This document shows positions 6,743-14,997 of a stretch of DNA of 64,000 nucleotides, one piece after another (position 1 is the first letter of the stretch; each line of letters begins with the position of its first letter). Source of the DNA: a virus. Both the position numbers and the translations under genes were made by a program. The stretch is taken from the IMG/VR virus record IMGVR_UViG_3300047331_000009, positions 24,433 to 88,432 of that record; one strand, 5' to 3'. Below the pieces are notes generated by a model. The model saw nothing but the letters and a program-made list of their open reading frames with translations, was not told where the DNA came from and did not search any database.

Positions 6743-7195
6743 TCAGGCGTCGGAAGCGCGGCGGCGGATCACCACGATCGTGAATACACCGTCCGGGATG
6801 ACAACCGGTCCCAGCCTCACCATCACGGGGATTTCCTCGCCGGTTTTGCGTTTCGCATTGAGGTGGAGATTTTCGCCCATGTCACGAATGCGCGGCGCAA
6901 GGTCGAAAGCCGCCCTGTGCTCAACGTGCCGCGCCCTCGCCTCGTCCGGCACAAGCACCTCGACTGGCTGGCCGATGAGTTCGGTGCGGTGATAGCCGAA
7001 CATCAGTTCAGCCTGATTGTTCACCGCGACGATCTCGCCCGCTTCGCTGACCACGACGACGGCATCGGGTAACGCCTCGGGGACGGCGCGAGCCAGGGCG
7101 TTGGCGCGCAGCGAAAGGCGCGCGTCATCCAGCGCGGCGGAGGCGACCTCGTGATAGTCCGCGAAACTCGGATCGGTGGGAAATCGCCAGGGCAC
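6743..7195 (-). CDS. Single PAS-domain protein
   Basis: A 150-residue cytosolic protein that is essentially one PAS domain (residues about 38-147): ALPDAVVVVSEAGEIVAVNN, the FGYHRTELIGQPVEVLVP helix region, the RKTGEEIPVMVRLGPV strand and a final beta strand (FTIVVIRR). PAS domains sense small molecules, light or redox state, or mediate dimerisation. There is no kinase, cyclase or HTH partner in the chain. The GTG start at 7195 is chosen for its GGAGG ribosome-binding site. It lies in the operon that leads into terminase, so it may tune late gene expression or interfere with a host sensor; both are inferences. Confidence 0.85.
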   Translation of the reverse strand: MPWRFPTDPSFADYHEVASAALDDARLSLRANALARAVPEALPDAVVVVSEAGEIVAVNNQAELMFGYHRTELIGQPVEVLVPDEARARHVEHRAAFDLAPRIRDMGENLHLNAKRKTGEEIPVMVRLGPVVIPDGVFTIVVIRRRASDA

Positions 7196-7241
7196 AGACG
7201 CACCTCCGCTGCATGGCCCGGCTTATAGCACTACTAGCGCA

Positions 7242-7276
7242 ACGATCCGATCGTGTTATTGCATCGCGACGATGCA
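7242..7276. promoter_or_regulatory. Paired inverted repeats upstream of the PAS gene
   Basis: Two palindromes lie in the 107-bp gap between minus-strand genes: ACGATC-C-GATCGT (7242-7254) and TGCATCG-CGA-CGATGCA (7260-7276). Their arm lengths and spacing fit dimeric repressor or activator sites. They lie 47-81 bp upstream of the GTG of the PAS gene, where an operator for the PAS-terminase transcript would be expected. No unambiguous -35/-10 pair was seen. Confidence 0.4.
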
Positions 7277-7302
7277 CGACTTTTGAGCGTGTCGCCAACG
7301 CA

Positions 7303-7548
7303 TCACGTAGGCTCGGTATCCCCTAAGCATACTGGGCAAGCGACGGTCTTAGGCGACCTTGCAGACGGCGCAGTCTTTGCCGGATGCAGGATGCTCAATC
7401 GGTCCATGTAATACCCCAGGCCCATAAGCAGCGGCAGGGCGTCGGGGTCGGTCACCCGGATCAGCCGGATCACCCAAAGCAGCAGCAACTGGATCAGCGC
7501 CCAGCGAGCGCTCAGGCACAGCCGATCCCACGATTGCTTGAATGTCAT
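7303..7548 (-). CDS. Small membrane protein with C-terminal CxxC
   Basis: An 81-residue protein from ATG 7548 (MTFKQSWDRLCLSARWALIQ). One strong transmembrane helix (ALIQLLLLWVIRLIRV) is followed by a second weaker hydrophobic stretch (ALPLLMGLGYYM) and a CPVC near the C-terminus. A GTG at 7611 would add 21 basic residues and is less likely. It is divergent from the rightward operon that starts at 7669. Function unknown. Confidence 0.6.
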   Translation of the reverse strand: MTFKQSWDRLCLSARWALIQLLLLWVIRLIRVTDPDALPLLMGLGYYMDRLSILHPAKTAPSARSPKTVACPVCLGDTEPT

Positions 7549-7668
7549 CGTATGTTTTCCCGGTTTTGTGTGGTCGGTTTTCCGTTTTGGTTTGCCAGGG
7601 TCAGATAGCACCGATATGGTGATGGTGGCTAACGCGCTCCTCGGCGGATCTGGGGTGGAGATTGAAAC

Positions 7669-8004
7669 ATGATCATACGCACATCATCGGGGCACCTCTT
7701 CCGGGTCCGCCCCGCCGACGGCATCGACCATGCTTGGCACGGCATACCCGTCAAACGCACCGCATCAGGCTTTGCTGCAAAATCCGGCGCTGTTGAGCGT
7801 CTCGTGCGCAAGGCTGGCTGCTACGAGGTCGACCGCGAAGAGGCGGCTGCTGCTCCAGCGCCCGCCACGGCCTTATCTGACAGCCGCATTGAGGCACTGG
7901 CAGGGTCAGCCCAGCACGGGTTCGCGAACTGGGCTGTGATGTGGGACGAATTGCGCTCGATGGCGGCAGAAATCCGGCGCTACCGTAACGGGGGAGCGAT
8001 CTGA
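7669..8004 (+). CDS. Hypothetical phage protein
   Basis: A 111-residue protein, first gene of the rightward operon, with a TGGAG ribosome-binding site before the ATG. The N-terminus looks beta-rich (MIIRTSSGHLFRVRPADGI); the C-terminus is helical (WAVMWDELRSMAAEIRRYR). Its last base is the first base of the next ATG. Function unknown. Confidence 0.7.
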   Translation: MIIRTSSGHLFRVRPADGIDHAWHGIPVKRTASGFAAKSGAVERLVRKAGCYEVDREEAAAAPAPATALSDSRIEALAGSAQHGFANWAVMWDELRSMAAEIRRYRNGGAI

Positions 8005-8513
8005 TGAGCAACGTTCAGATCCACCGCTACGAGTCCACTGGCGAAGCCTATGACGACAGCCAGTGCAACGAGGATATCCACGACGGCGACGTGCTGGTGG
8101 TGGCGTCCGAGGGCGTGGTTGGGATCTTGGTCAAGGCGTGGCCCATCGCGATCACCGAAGCGCGCGGCGCTTTTCACTTCGTCAAGGACGGCGACACGGT
8201 CAGCCGGTTTGTCACCGACGAATATCCCGACACCGATTACAGCGCCTCCCTGGCACTCGCCCAGGCCGAGGCGGATGCGATGCCCAAGCCCATGGCGCCG
8301 CCCGAACCCATCCAGGTGCTGTATCAGGCGATCGACGGCTATTCCGAGACGCGCGGCTACGCGACGGTCGAGGCTGCCCGCGAGTGGCCGCAGCGCATGA
8401 TCGGCGCCCACCCGGACATGGGCAGCCACTACGCGGTTTCGTTCGACGGCGTCGGCAAGGTGTCGGTGGCGGGCTGCACGCTGGATGATCTTTTCCCGCC
8501 GGGAGATCGCTGA
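8004..8513 (+). CDS. Hypothetical phage protein
   Basis: A 169-residue acidic protein with mixed alpha/beta content. The first half is beta-rich (GDVLVVASEGVVGILVKAWP) and the second contains DGVGKVSVAGCTLDDLFPPG. No catalytic motif recognised. Coupled to the previous gene by TGATG. Function unknown. Confidence 0.75.
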   Translation: MSNVQIHRYESTGEAYDDSQCNEDIHDGDVLVVASEGVVGILVKAWPIAITEARGAFHFVKDGDTVSRFVTDEYPDTDYSASLALAQAEADAMPKPMAPPEPIQVLYQAIDGYSETRGYATVEAAREWPQRMIGAHPDMGSHYAVSFDGVGKVSVAGCTLDDLFPPGDR

Positions 8514-8514
8514 C

Positions 8515-8745
8515 ATGAGCGACAGCACCGAGACGAGCATCAAGGCCATTCTTCAGCCCCGCTTCGAAGTGGTGGAAATGAAGGCGAAAACCCGCACCAC
8601 GGGGTACGGCGTGCACGACCACGGCAAGGGGTGGATATGCGAGGTGTTCATGTTTTCGGACATGAGCGTTGCGGCAGCCCAACACGCTGCCGCCGACTAT
8701 GCCGCACGCCACAACATCGACCAGCTATCAAGCGGAGGCAGGTGA
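8515..8745 (+). CDS. Hypothetical phage protein
   Basis: A 76-residue protein starting MSDSTETSIKAILQPRFEVV. The frame extends upstream into the previous gene, but the ATG 1 bp after that gene's stop is the natural start. Mixed beta/alpha (GWICEVFMFSDMSVAAAQ). Function unknown. Confidence 0.7.
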   Translation: MSDSTETSIKAILQPRFEVVEMKAKTRTTGYGVHDHGKGWICEVFMFSDMSVAAAQHAAADYAARHNIDQLSSGGR

Positions 8746-8746
8746 C

Positions 8747-9085
8747 ATGATCCGAGATATCGCCTCTCAGCTTGTGTTCTATGCCGAGATCGGCATCCCG
8801 CTGTTCATCGTCACCTTCATCGCGGTCGTGTTGCTTGGCGTGGCTCTTACGTTTCTTGAGGGTTGGGAACGCTCTGCCGGAAATTCGGCTCTGCGGGCGA
8901 AGTGGAGTCAGGATCTTCGTGAATTTTCGGCTGCGCTTTGGGCGGCGTTATGGGCCGCCGTCTGGGCAATCGGCTGGAGGGTCGCGGCCTCCTACTTCCT
9001 TTTTACGGTCTTCTGCGACGTCGTTCGCGGAATTGGCGTCCTGTTTCGCGGTGGTCAACTCTGCACATGGGCCGGGTGCTTCTGA
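8747..9085 (+). CDS. Integral membrane protein
   Basis: A 112-residue protein with two or three transmembrane segments: residues about 12-37 (YAEIGIPLFIVTFIAVVLLG), about 64-85 (Trp/Ala-rich) and a hydrophobic C-terminal stretch (ASYFLFTVFCDVV). The ATG at 8747 follows the previous stop by one base. Holin, superinfection-exclusion or an unrelated membrane function are all possible; nothing distinguishes them. Confidence 0.7.
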   Translation: MIRDIASQLVFYAEIGIPLFIVTFIAVVLLGVALTFLEGWERSAGNSALRAKWSQDLREFSAALWAALWAAVWAIGWRVAASYFLFTVFCDVVRGIGVLFRGGQLCTWAGCF

Positions 9086-9154
9086 CCGAACGACCTGACA
9101 CGCCTTCACTCAATGACTACGGGCGCCTCGCCGGTCCGGGGCAGGAAAACCACG

Positions 9155-10090
9155 ATGCCATACATCATCAAAACCGCCGCCGCCGAAATCCTCCCCCGCA
9201 CCTATCGCGAGCGTGCGGCAGCCGTCAAAGCCCTGACCCGCCGTGCGGAGATCGGCGCCCAGGTCTGGTGGTGCAAATACGGCCGCCATCCGAAGCTCCT
9301 GGTGGCAACCTTTGATCCAGCGGGCGTCACCCACCTCGACGTGCAGCCGAACGCCGCCCGTGCGCCCGGCAGCCTGGAATACGAGTTCCCTGATTACCCG
9401 GTCGAGACGCTGCCGCAGGATATTCCCGCCTGGATGGTGCCGACGCACTGGCACAACGACACGGCGCCATCGTGGACGTTTCGAGGCCCCGACGGGGCGA
9501 TGGTGATCTACATCGATTACGCCGACGTTTCGCAGCGCGAAATGCACTCGGACGGCTCGCGCCGCTTCACGCTGATGACGTTCGACGCAAACGATAGGCA
9601 CATGGGCGACTTCGCCACGGACGACTGGGCCGAAGCCAAAGGCACGCTGATCGCGATGCGGTGGACGCACGCCTGCCGCATCGGGATCGATGCGCACGGC
9701 ATCTACGCCCGTTCCGTGGGCGACAAGCCCGTGGCGATCGCCGAAGGGATCGAGGCCGAATTCAACGCCGATCTGGATGCGATGATGGCGTGCGGGGACG
9801 CAGGCCAGTACGCGATGAACGCGCTGGCCGCGATGGCGCTGATCCCCGAAAAAGAACGGCTGATCCAGCCGCCGCAGCCGGTCGAGGCCGAGGTTGCCGA
9901 AGCAACACCGGATGACTTCCTCGCCTGCCTCACCGGGCTGTCGGATGATCCGCTGCGCCGTGCCGCTCAGATCGCCTTGGCCGCGATCGATCTGACGATC
10001 TCGGTGGGTGATGGCACGCCAGCATTGACAGCGGCGCATCAGGCGCTGGTGGCGGTGTTGGGCAACGAGTGCGGCGGGAGCGAGGCATGA
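9155..10090 (+). CDS. Hypothetical phage protein, 311 residues
   Basis: The largest protein of the rightward small-gene operon. It starts MPYIIKTAAAEILPRTYRER at 9155 with an AGGAAAA ribosome-binding site; a 14-codon longer start at 9113 lacks one. The middle is beta-rich and Trp-rich (IPAWMVPTHWHNDTAPSWTF). The C-terminal ~70 residues are helical. No recognised domain. Its stop overlaps the next ATG by 4 bp. Confidence 0.75.
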   Translation: MPYIIKTAAAEILPRTYRERAAAVKALTRRAEIGAQVWWCKYGRHPKLLVATFDPAGVTHLDVQPNAARAPGSLEYEFPDYPVETLPQDIPAWMVPTHWHNDTAPSWTFRGPDGAMVIYIDYADVSQREMHSDGSRRFTLMTFDANDRHMGDFATDDWAEAKGTLIAMRWTHACRIGIDAHGIYARSVGDKPVAIAEGIEAEFNADLDAMMACGDAGQYAMNALAAMALIPEKERLIQPPQPVEAEVAEATPDDFLACLTGLSDDPLRRAAQIALAAIDLTISVGDGTPALTAAHQALVAVLGNECGGSEA

Positions 10091-10281
10091 GCGCCCTGCT
10101 TTGGTGGGTGTTGCCGGTGCTCGTGCTGCTCACCGCCTGCCGCTGGTTCGCCTGGATCTGGTCTGAGTTCCCGCCGCAGCTTCGCCGCTTCCTGGTCAAG
10201 TTCCTAGGCTCGATCGTGATCGCCGCCGCACTCGGGGTCACCGCCATGTTCGTACTGGTGCATCTGATGGGGAAAATCTGA
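10087..10281 (+). CDS. Small membrane protein
   Basis: A 64-residue protein with two hydrophobic helices: residues about 3-21 (ALLWWVLPVLVLLTACRWF) and about 39-61 (LGSIVIAAALGVTAMFVLVH), separated by a basic Pro-containing turn. The start overlaps the previous stop as ATGA. A two-helix holin-like topology is possible but not diagnostic. Confidence 0.7.
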   Translation: MSALLWWVLPVLVLLTACRWFAWIWSEFPPQLRRFLVKFLGSIVIAAALGVTAMFVLVHLMGKI

Positions 10282-10283
10282 CC

Positions 10284-10499
10284 ATGATCCGCGCTGGTGC
10301 CGGCGTCACCCACGCCACAACGGGACGGCTCGGGCGCGTGCTGCGCGGCAGGCCGTGCCGGGGCATGGTGCGTGTCCTCTTCGATGACACGGATACCGCC
10401 GTGGTGCTGCCCGAACGCGCCGTGCGGTTGTTCGCGGCCCGCTATGCCACCGCGAAAGGATGGCTCGCCCGAACCGCACCCACAAAACCCGGCTGCTGA
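10284..10499 (+). CDS. Small basic phage protein
   Basis: A 71-residue Arg-rich protein, beta-rich in the first half (VTHATTGRLGRVLRGRPCRG, MVRVLFDDTDTAVVLPE), reminiscent of small SH3-like or KOW proteins, with a helical tail. It starts 2 bp after the previous stop. Function unknown. Confidence 0.65.
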   Translation: MIRAGAGVTHATTGRLGRVLRGRPCRGMVRVLFDDTDTAVVLPERAVRLFAARYATAKGWLARTAPTKPGC

Positions 10500-10530
10500 C
10501 AACTGCGATGAATTGAAAGGTTTTCGCCAT

Positions 10531-10884
10531 ATGCCCACACATGCCAACCGAAACCCGATCCTGGCGGCCGTGCTGGCGGTCTGTGCGCACCAGCGCATCG
10601 CCGCCGGTGTGTGCCGCGACGGATCAGCGGTCGCCCGCATCGATGTCGTCCTCGCGGTGCTCGACGCAATGGCACAGACCTGCGCCGATCTGACGTCGGC
10701 CCGCTATGTCACGATCGCCGCCGAACGCGAGGCCGCCCGCGAAACCCGCCACTACGCCGAGGTGCACGACCTCGCGGCGCGTGGCGCCCTGGTAGGCGAC
10801 GCCTACGGCGATGCGCTGAAAGCCGTGCGCGAGCGGTTCGTGCAATACCACGCGGCGGTGGCCGCATTGTCGGAGGCAGAGTGA
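10531..10884 (+). CDS. Hypothetical helical phage protein
   Basis: A 117-residue, mostly alpha-helical protein (MPTHANRNPILAAVLAVCAH). It has an Ala-rich, charged C-terminal helix region (EREAARETRHYAEVHDLAAR). An AAAGG ribosome-binding site lies upstream of ATG 10531. Its stop overlaps the next ATG by one base. Function unknown. Confidence 0.7.
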   Translation: MPTHANRNPILAAVLAVCAHQRIAAGVCRDGSAVARIDVVLAVLDAMAQTCADLTSARYVTIAAEREAARETRHYAEVHDLAARGALVGDAYGDALKAVRERFVQYHAAVAALSEAE

Positions 10885-11180
10885 TGTTCGAAAAAGACGA
10901 AATGTGGACCATGCGCGACGGCACCCAGATCGCCGTGTCCGACATGGAAGAGTCGCATGTGCGCAACGCCTTGCGCATGGTGATCCGACACGATCGCAGG
11001 CGGAAAGAGCGGCGGGCCGAACGGGCTAGGCTGGAAATCTCCATGGTGGACTGCGACGGCGCGATGGCGATGACGGTGGGCGAAATGCAAGACCAACTTG
11101 ACGCCGAGGCCCGCGACCACCGGGGGATGACGTTCAACGCGCGGGACGGCTATTGGACGAATTTGCGGAAATCAACATGA
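10884..11180 (+). CDS. Hypothetical phage protein
   Basis: A 98-residue charged protein starting MFEKDEMWTMRDGTQIAVSD. It has a very basic helix (RHDRRRKERRAERARLEIS) and a mixed C-terminus. It overlaps the previous gene by 1 bp and the next as ATGA. Possibly nucleic-acid-binding from its charge; no family recognised. Confidence 0.7.
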   Translation: MFEKDEMWTMRDGTQIAVSDMEESHVRNALRMVIRHDRRRKERRAERARLEISMVDCDGAMAMTVGEMQDQLDAEARDHRGMTFNARDGYWTNLRKST

Positions 11181-11257
11181 CCAAGATCCTGGATCTACCG
11201 CTAGTGCTGTTCGCCCACGCGGCGGAGGTGATCGCCATACTGTCGGAGGTTGAATGA
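11177..11257 (+). CDS. Tiny 26-residue peptide gene
   Basis: The ATG at 11177 overlaps the previous stop (ATGA) and its stop overlaps the next ATG (TGATG). The peptide is a single amphipathic or hydrophobic helix (ILDLPLVLFAHAAEVIAILS). Such double coupling in a dense operon argues that it is translated, though selection on the peptide itself is unproven. Confidence 0.5.
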   Translation: MTKILDLPLVLFAHAAEVIAILSEVE

Positions 11258-11406
11258 TGGACGACGACGAACGCGAGTATGGCGACAGCGACGCCAGGGC
11301 AGATATGGCGCTGGAGAAAGAGAAGCGACGGCGAGCACGGTGGAGGCCAACCGACAGTGATCCATACCCCGACTGGACCGACGAACTGCCCGACGATTTG
11401 AGGTAG
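11257..11406 (+). CDS. Small highly charged phage protein
   Basis: A 49-residue protein (MDDDERE at the start, KEKRRRARWRP in the middle, DWTDELPDDLR at the end). Acidic ends flank a basic centre. It is the last gene of the rightward operon, coupled by TGATG, and faces the convergent leftward operon 14 bp away. Function unknown. Confidence 0.55.
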   Translation: MDDDEREYGDSDARADMALEKEKRRRARWRPTDSDPYPDWTDELPDDLR

Positions 11407-11420
11407 TTAAACGGGTCGAT

Positions 11421-12206
11421 CTAGGCATCCGCGCCTGGATCGGCCCAGACCATCTTTTCCTTGATCAGCCGCACCCGTATCGCCGCCGCGTTCGCCGCCA
11501 GCTTTTCCGCACCACCAGCGCCATCACGCTGCCCGTTTTCCACAATGCGCTGATAGGTCGCCAGCAACGTGCCGTCCGACATCGCCCCTGGCCGCACCTT
11601 CAACCGCTCGCTCGGCAAGCCCTGGCTGAACGTCCGTTCCCCCACCACCGTCGCCACCGCCGCTGCCACGTAGGCAACCGCCTCGGGCGTCGGGTCCTCG
11701 GGCTTGTGTGGCGGCTGCGCTGGCTGTGCACCGGCTGCCACCACCCGCGCCAGCCCGTCACGGATGCGCCTGTAGCGCCGCGCATGGGGCGCCAGCAGTT
11801 CCAGCACCTTGGCCGGGGTTGGCCACCACTCCAGCACCCGCAGCGCTTCAGCGGCCGTCTCGCCGGTCCACACCGCGTAGGGCAAATCACCGCAGGCCAT
11901 GGCGATGCCTTGCACCGCGAGCATCACCGCATCGTCCGCGATCGGCGCTTTCGGCAAATGCGGCGACAGCTTGCGGCACCACGCCGCAATCACGCCGATG
12001 GTGGCCGGGCGGCACTGGTGTTCCGCCTGGGGCAGCGCACGCCGGGCTTCGTCGATGTCGCGCGGTCCAGGCGTGCCGTGAACGGGATGCAAATCACCGT
12101 CGATCACCGCATCGCCGCCGACGTAATACCGCAACGAACCCGACATCGGCGGCAGGCTGGCCAGCGCCGGCAGCGTTTCAGTGCGGACGGAAAGTGCCCT
12201 GTTCAT
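11421..12206 (-). CDS. Hypothetical protein next to replication gene
   Basis: A 261-residue protein from ATG 12206, which has a GGAGG ribosome-binding site; its start overlaps the DUF1376 gene by 29 bp. Mostly helical, with many Trp/Pro/Ala (LEWWPTPAKVLELLAPHARR). It lacks Walker or zinc motifs. It is the last gene of the leftward early operon, in the place where phages often carry a helicase loader or second replication protein. That role is inferred from position only. Confidence 0.7.
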   Translation of the reverse strand: MNRALSVRTETLPALASLPPMSGSLRYYVGGDAVIDGDLHPVHGTPGPRDIDEARRALPQAEHQCRPATIGVIAAWCRKLSPHLPKAPIADDAVMLAVQGIAMACGDLPYAVWTGETAAEALRVLEWWPTPAKVLELLAPHARRYRRIRDGLARVVAAGAQPAQPPHKPEDPTPEAVAYVAAAVATVVGERTFSQGLPSERLKVRPGAMSDGTLLATYQRIVENGQRDGAGGAEKLAANAAAIRVRLIKEKMVWADPGADA

Positions 12207-13197
12207 CGGGCGTCGCCTCCAGGTCAAACTCGGTTGCGGTGCCATCGCCGCCGACGGTTTCGGTCCCGTTCAACTTGTCCACCCAGGCCCACGGGTCGTG
12301 CTTTTCGACCACGGGCGGCGGATCCCAAAGCCCCTCGACGATGCGGATCAGGTTGCGCGGTTCGAGCACGAAATCGAAGTTTGCCCGCCAGTCAGCGCGG
12401 TTTTTCCGCTCCGCGTTGGTCAGAAAGTTCGAGGCCGCCACCCGCTCGCAAAACCGCTGCCACTGCTCGGCATCCTCGCCGAAATCCTCGCGCCAGCGCC
12501 GCAGGAACGCATCGCGGCGGTTGGGCGTGATCTTCACCACCGGGCTGAGTTTGCCGCCGCAGACGCGGTTCCAGGTCGTGACCGCCCATTCGACGATCTC
12601 GGTCGGGTTCGGTTTCGCCTTGCCTGGTTTCGCCTCCGGCAAACCGTCCAACGGCGGTGGAATTCCGCCGTGGTCGTCCGCCAGGATGACCTCGGGACGA
12701 AGTCCCGTACTCTTTCTTCCTTTCTTTGGTGAAGGTGAAGGTGAAGGTCTGGCGTTTCGTTGACCTTTCGTTGGCCCTCCCGTTGCAACGCTCGTTGAAC
12801 GCTCGTTGACTTCTCGTTGCTCATTTCCGGGCGTTTCGTTGCCTGTATTTTGCATCTTGCGGGTACGCGCTTGGCCGGAAATCTTCCCAGCGGATCGACG
12901 TTGCTCTGTGTGGCTTTGCGCAATGGCGAGTTCTTCGTCCAGGCGCTTCTGCCGCAACACATCCCCATCACGCGCGAAGAAGGCTGTGAGAACCGGGCCT
13001 GACTGCTTCCAGGCTTTGGCATCCAACTTTCCGATGATGCACAACCGTTGTGGGGCAGCGGGCAACGCGCCGCCATGTGTCCATGCGTGCATCAGCAGCA
13101 GCATGTAGGCGCCGTGTTCGGTGGCAGACAAATGCGCTGTGTCGCGCATGTAATCGCCAATATAGAGCGGCATCCATGTAGATGGCTTCTTTTTCAA
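12178..13197 (-). CDS. DUF1376 (YdaU-like) replication-associated protein
   Basis: A 339-residue protein. Residues 5-95 match the DUF1376 pattern (STWMPLYIGDYMRDTAHLSA, then EHGAYMLLLMHAW), a winged-helix-like domain found in phage replication-initiation proteins. A low-complexity linker (SPSPSPKKGRK) leads to a helical C-terminal domain (TPNRRDAFLRRWREDFGEDA). The start is TTG at 13197, which overlaps the upstream stop as TTGA and follows GGGGGAGA. It likely binds the phage origin or recruits host replication proteins; that role is inferred from the family. Confidence 0.8.
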   Translation of the reverse strand: MKKKPSTWMPLYIGDYMRDTAHLSATEHGAYMLLLMHAWTHGGALPAAPQRLCIIGKLDAKAWKQSGPVLTAFFARDGDVLRQKRLDEELAIAQSHTEQRRSAGKISGQARTRKMQNTGNETPGNEQREVNERSTSVATGGPTKGQRNARPSPSPSPKKGRKSTGLRPEVILADDHGGIPPPLDGLPEAKPGKAKPNPTEIVEWAVTTWNRVCGGKLSPVVKITPNRRDAFLRRWREDFGEDAEQWQRFCERVAASNFLTNAERKNRADWRANFDFVLEPRNLIRIVEGLWDPPPVVEKHDPWAWVDKLNGTETVGGDGTATEFDLEATPDEQGTFRPH

Positions 13198-13520
13198 GTC
13201 CAGTCTCCCCCCCGGTATATTGGCGCGGTCGCAGCTTCGGCGCGTGCCAGGGCAATCTGATGGGCAAGATCCGCGCGGGCTAACAGCAGCAGCCGTTCCT
13301 CGGCTTGCATCGTATCTTCGGGCGACGGCGCGGGTTCGGGGTTGATCCTCGGGCGGCGGCTTTTCGGCATCCGCTGGAAGCTGATGCCCCTCGCACTGCA
13401 CTGCTGGGTGAGCGTGCCAAGACGCATAACGGTTATTACGGCGGTCTGTTTGGCAGAATAGCCCTGCTCCGCCAGCCTGCGGACTTTCTCGATGAACTCG
13501 GGGGTCCAGCGGGTGCTCAT
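13194..13520 (-). CDS. HTH DNA-binding protein
   Basis: A 108-residue protein whose first ~50 residues read as a helix-turn-helix (WTPEFIEKVRRLAEQGYSAK, TAVITVMRLGTLTQQCSARG), similar to homeodomain-like and GcrA-type N-termini. A basic linker and a helical C-terminus follow. It is directly upstream of the DUF1376 gene with a 4-bp overlap. Probably a transcriptional or replication accessory factor. Confidence 0.7.
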   Translation of the reverse strand: MSTRWTPEFIEKVRRLAEQGYSAKQTAVITVMRLGTLTQQCSARGISFQRMPKSRRPRINPEPAPSPEDTMQAEERLLLLARADLAHQIALARAEAATAPIYRGGDWT

Positions 13521-13532
13521 GGCTCTGTGGCT

Positions 13533-14036
13533 TCAGAAACCGACGCTGCTGATGGGCTGGTCTGGCTTGCAGCCGCGCCGCAAAGCAGTCTCCCGAAGCA
13601 CCTCGATGCTGGCCTTAACTTCAGCGCGGGCTTCGTCGATCTTCTCGCGATGCAGCAGAACCATGGTGAGATCGTTCGGCGTGCAATCGCGCTTGCGCTT
13701 CCAGCGTGGCATGGTCTTGTCGGCCTGCGGCACCGAGAAGTGCGTCGCCACGATGATACCAGGGAGGATGCCTTGGTCATCGAACGACAATGTTTCGTCC
13801 TGCCCGCCGCCCAACACCAAACTGATCCGCCGCGCCACGACATCGGCGACGGTTTCCGCGAAAAAGTTAGCGAACAGAATCGACGAGTATTCGACGAGCT
13901 TGGCGCCAATATCGGCGTTTGTATAACCTTTGCCCTTGGTGTCTTCGGCCTTCAATTCGGCTTCGACCTCCAGGATCTTGGCGTCCAGGCTGGCCCAAAG
14001 GTCAGCCGGAAAGCGCAGACGAATGTGTTGCGTCAT
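13533..14036 (-). CDS. Hypothetical phage protein
   Basis: A 167-residue protein. The N-terminus resembles ribbon-helix-helix-like proteins (MTQHIRLRFPADLWASLDAK) and is followed by charged helices and a region rich in basic residues (MPRWKRKRDCTPNDLTMVLL). The ATG at 14036 lies 4 bp after the previous stop. DNA binding is plausible but not shown. Confidence 0.7.
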   Translation of the reverse strand: MTQHIRLRFPADLWASLDAKILEVEAELKAEDTKGKGYTNADIGAKLVEYSSILFANFFAETVADVVARRISLVLGGGQDETLSFDDQGILPGIIVATHFSVPQADKTMPRWKRKRDCTPNDLTMVLLHREKIDEARAEVKASIEVLRETALRRGCKPDQPISSVGF

Positions 14037-14040
14037 GACA

Positions 14041-14997
14041 TCAGACCTTTTCGTTGGGATCGTAATCTTCCAGCGCGGATTGGCATTGCTCTATCCAGGC
14101 ACGCGCGGCGCCAAGGCGGTCGCGAATCATCAGCCGTTGCACCGGCATGCACGTCGCCAGAAGCGCATGCGGCGGCGCCGAACCGCCGAGTGTTGCCAAT
14201 GCGCTGGCCGCCGATCCGGCCAACCGCAGCGTCTCACTGATCCGCGCGAGTTCTTCTTCCGGCAATGGCGAATAGGTCTTGTTGCCGACGGAAATGCCGC
14301 GCCCTAGCACCTGCGCCAAGCCGCTGTAATGCCGGTCCGTCAGGCGCTTGATCTTCAGCATCTTGCACAACACGGCGGCGATCGTTTTCAGATCAGGAGA
14401 TGCCAGTTCCGCCTTGATTGCGGCTATCGTGTCGGCCAGTGCTTTCTTGTCGTCGCGCAGCTTCTGCGTCGCTTCCTTAATTGCCGCCTTGGTCTTGGCT
14501 TCCTGCTGGGCGTTGGCTTCTTTGACCGCATTGGCGATGATCTCCATTTCGGTCTCGGCGCGCGCCGCCACGGCCTTGGCGACCATTTCCTGTGCGTCTT
14601 TCAGTGTGATGTGTTCGCCGGATTCGGCGCGTTCGACAGCTTCTTCGCGGGCTTGCTGCGGAACGTCGGGCGCAGCCAGCGCGTAAAGGGCGGTCGCGTC
14701 GATCGTTAGAGAAGCAAAGTCCTCATACTGAGGAATTTGAAATGCACGGGCGACCTGCATGTATCGATCAGCCGTAGGTACAGACCAATTGAACTCACGT
14801 TCCAGCCACGGCAACCATTGCCCGTGCGGCTGATCGGCTTTCGCTTCGATCAGTTCCCGCCCAATCTCGATGATGCAGCCGCGCGCGACGTTGACCAGCG
14901 AACGTATCCGATCGGCGCGGTCGGCCAGGGGGATGTGGTTATGCCCGATCGACGCCGGGATGATGTCGCCCATCGCCAGTTGGACAGCTTTGTTCAT
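14041..14997 (-). CDS. DUF3102 domain protein
   Basis: A 318-residue protein. Residues about 40-90 (EIGRELIEAKADQPHGQWLP, WLEREFNWSVPTADRYMQVA) match the DUF3102 pattern seen in phage and plasmid DNA-metabolism genes. Long helical or coiled-coil stretches rich in Ala, Lys and Glu follow (residues about 115-220), then a small globular C-terminus. The start at 14997 overlaps the upstream stop as ATGA. The exact role of DUF3102 is unknown; a DNA-binding or regulatory role is usually assumed. Confidence 0.8.
   Translation of the reverse strand: MNKAVQLAMGDIIPASIGHNHIPLADRADRIRSLVNVARGCIIEIGRELIEAKADQPHGQWLPWLEREFNWSVPTADRYMQVARAFQIPQYEDFASLTIDATALYALAAPDVPQQAREEAVERAESGEHITLKDAQEMVAKAVAARAETEMEIIANAVKEANAQQEAKTKAAIKEATQKLRDDKKALADTIAAIKAELASPDLKTIAAVLCKMLKIKRLTDRHYSGLAQVLGRGISVGNKTYSPLPEEELARISETLRLAGSAASALATLGGSAPPHALLATCMPVQRLMIRDRLGAARAWIEQCQSALEDYDPNEKV

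Noticed and set aside
9067-9315. Frame starting MGRVLLTERPDTPSLNDYGR
   Set aside because: The first 30 residues look plausible, but there is no ribosome-binding site and most of the frame overlaps the clearly better 311-residue gene in another frame.
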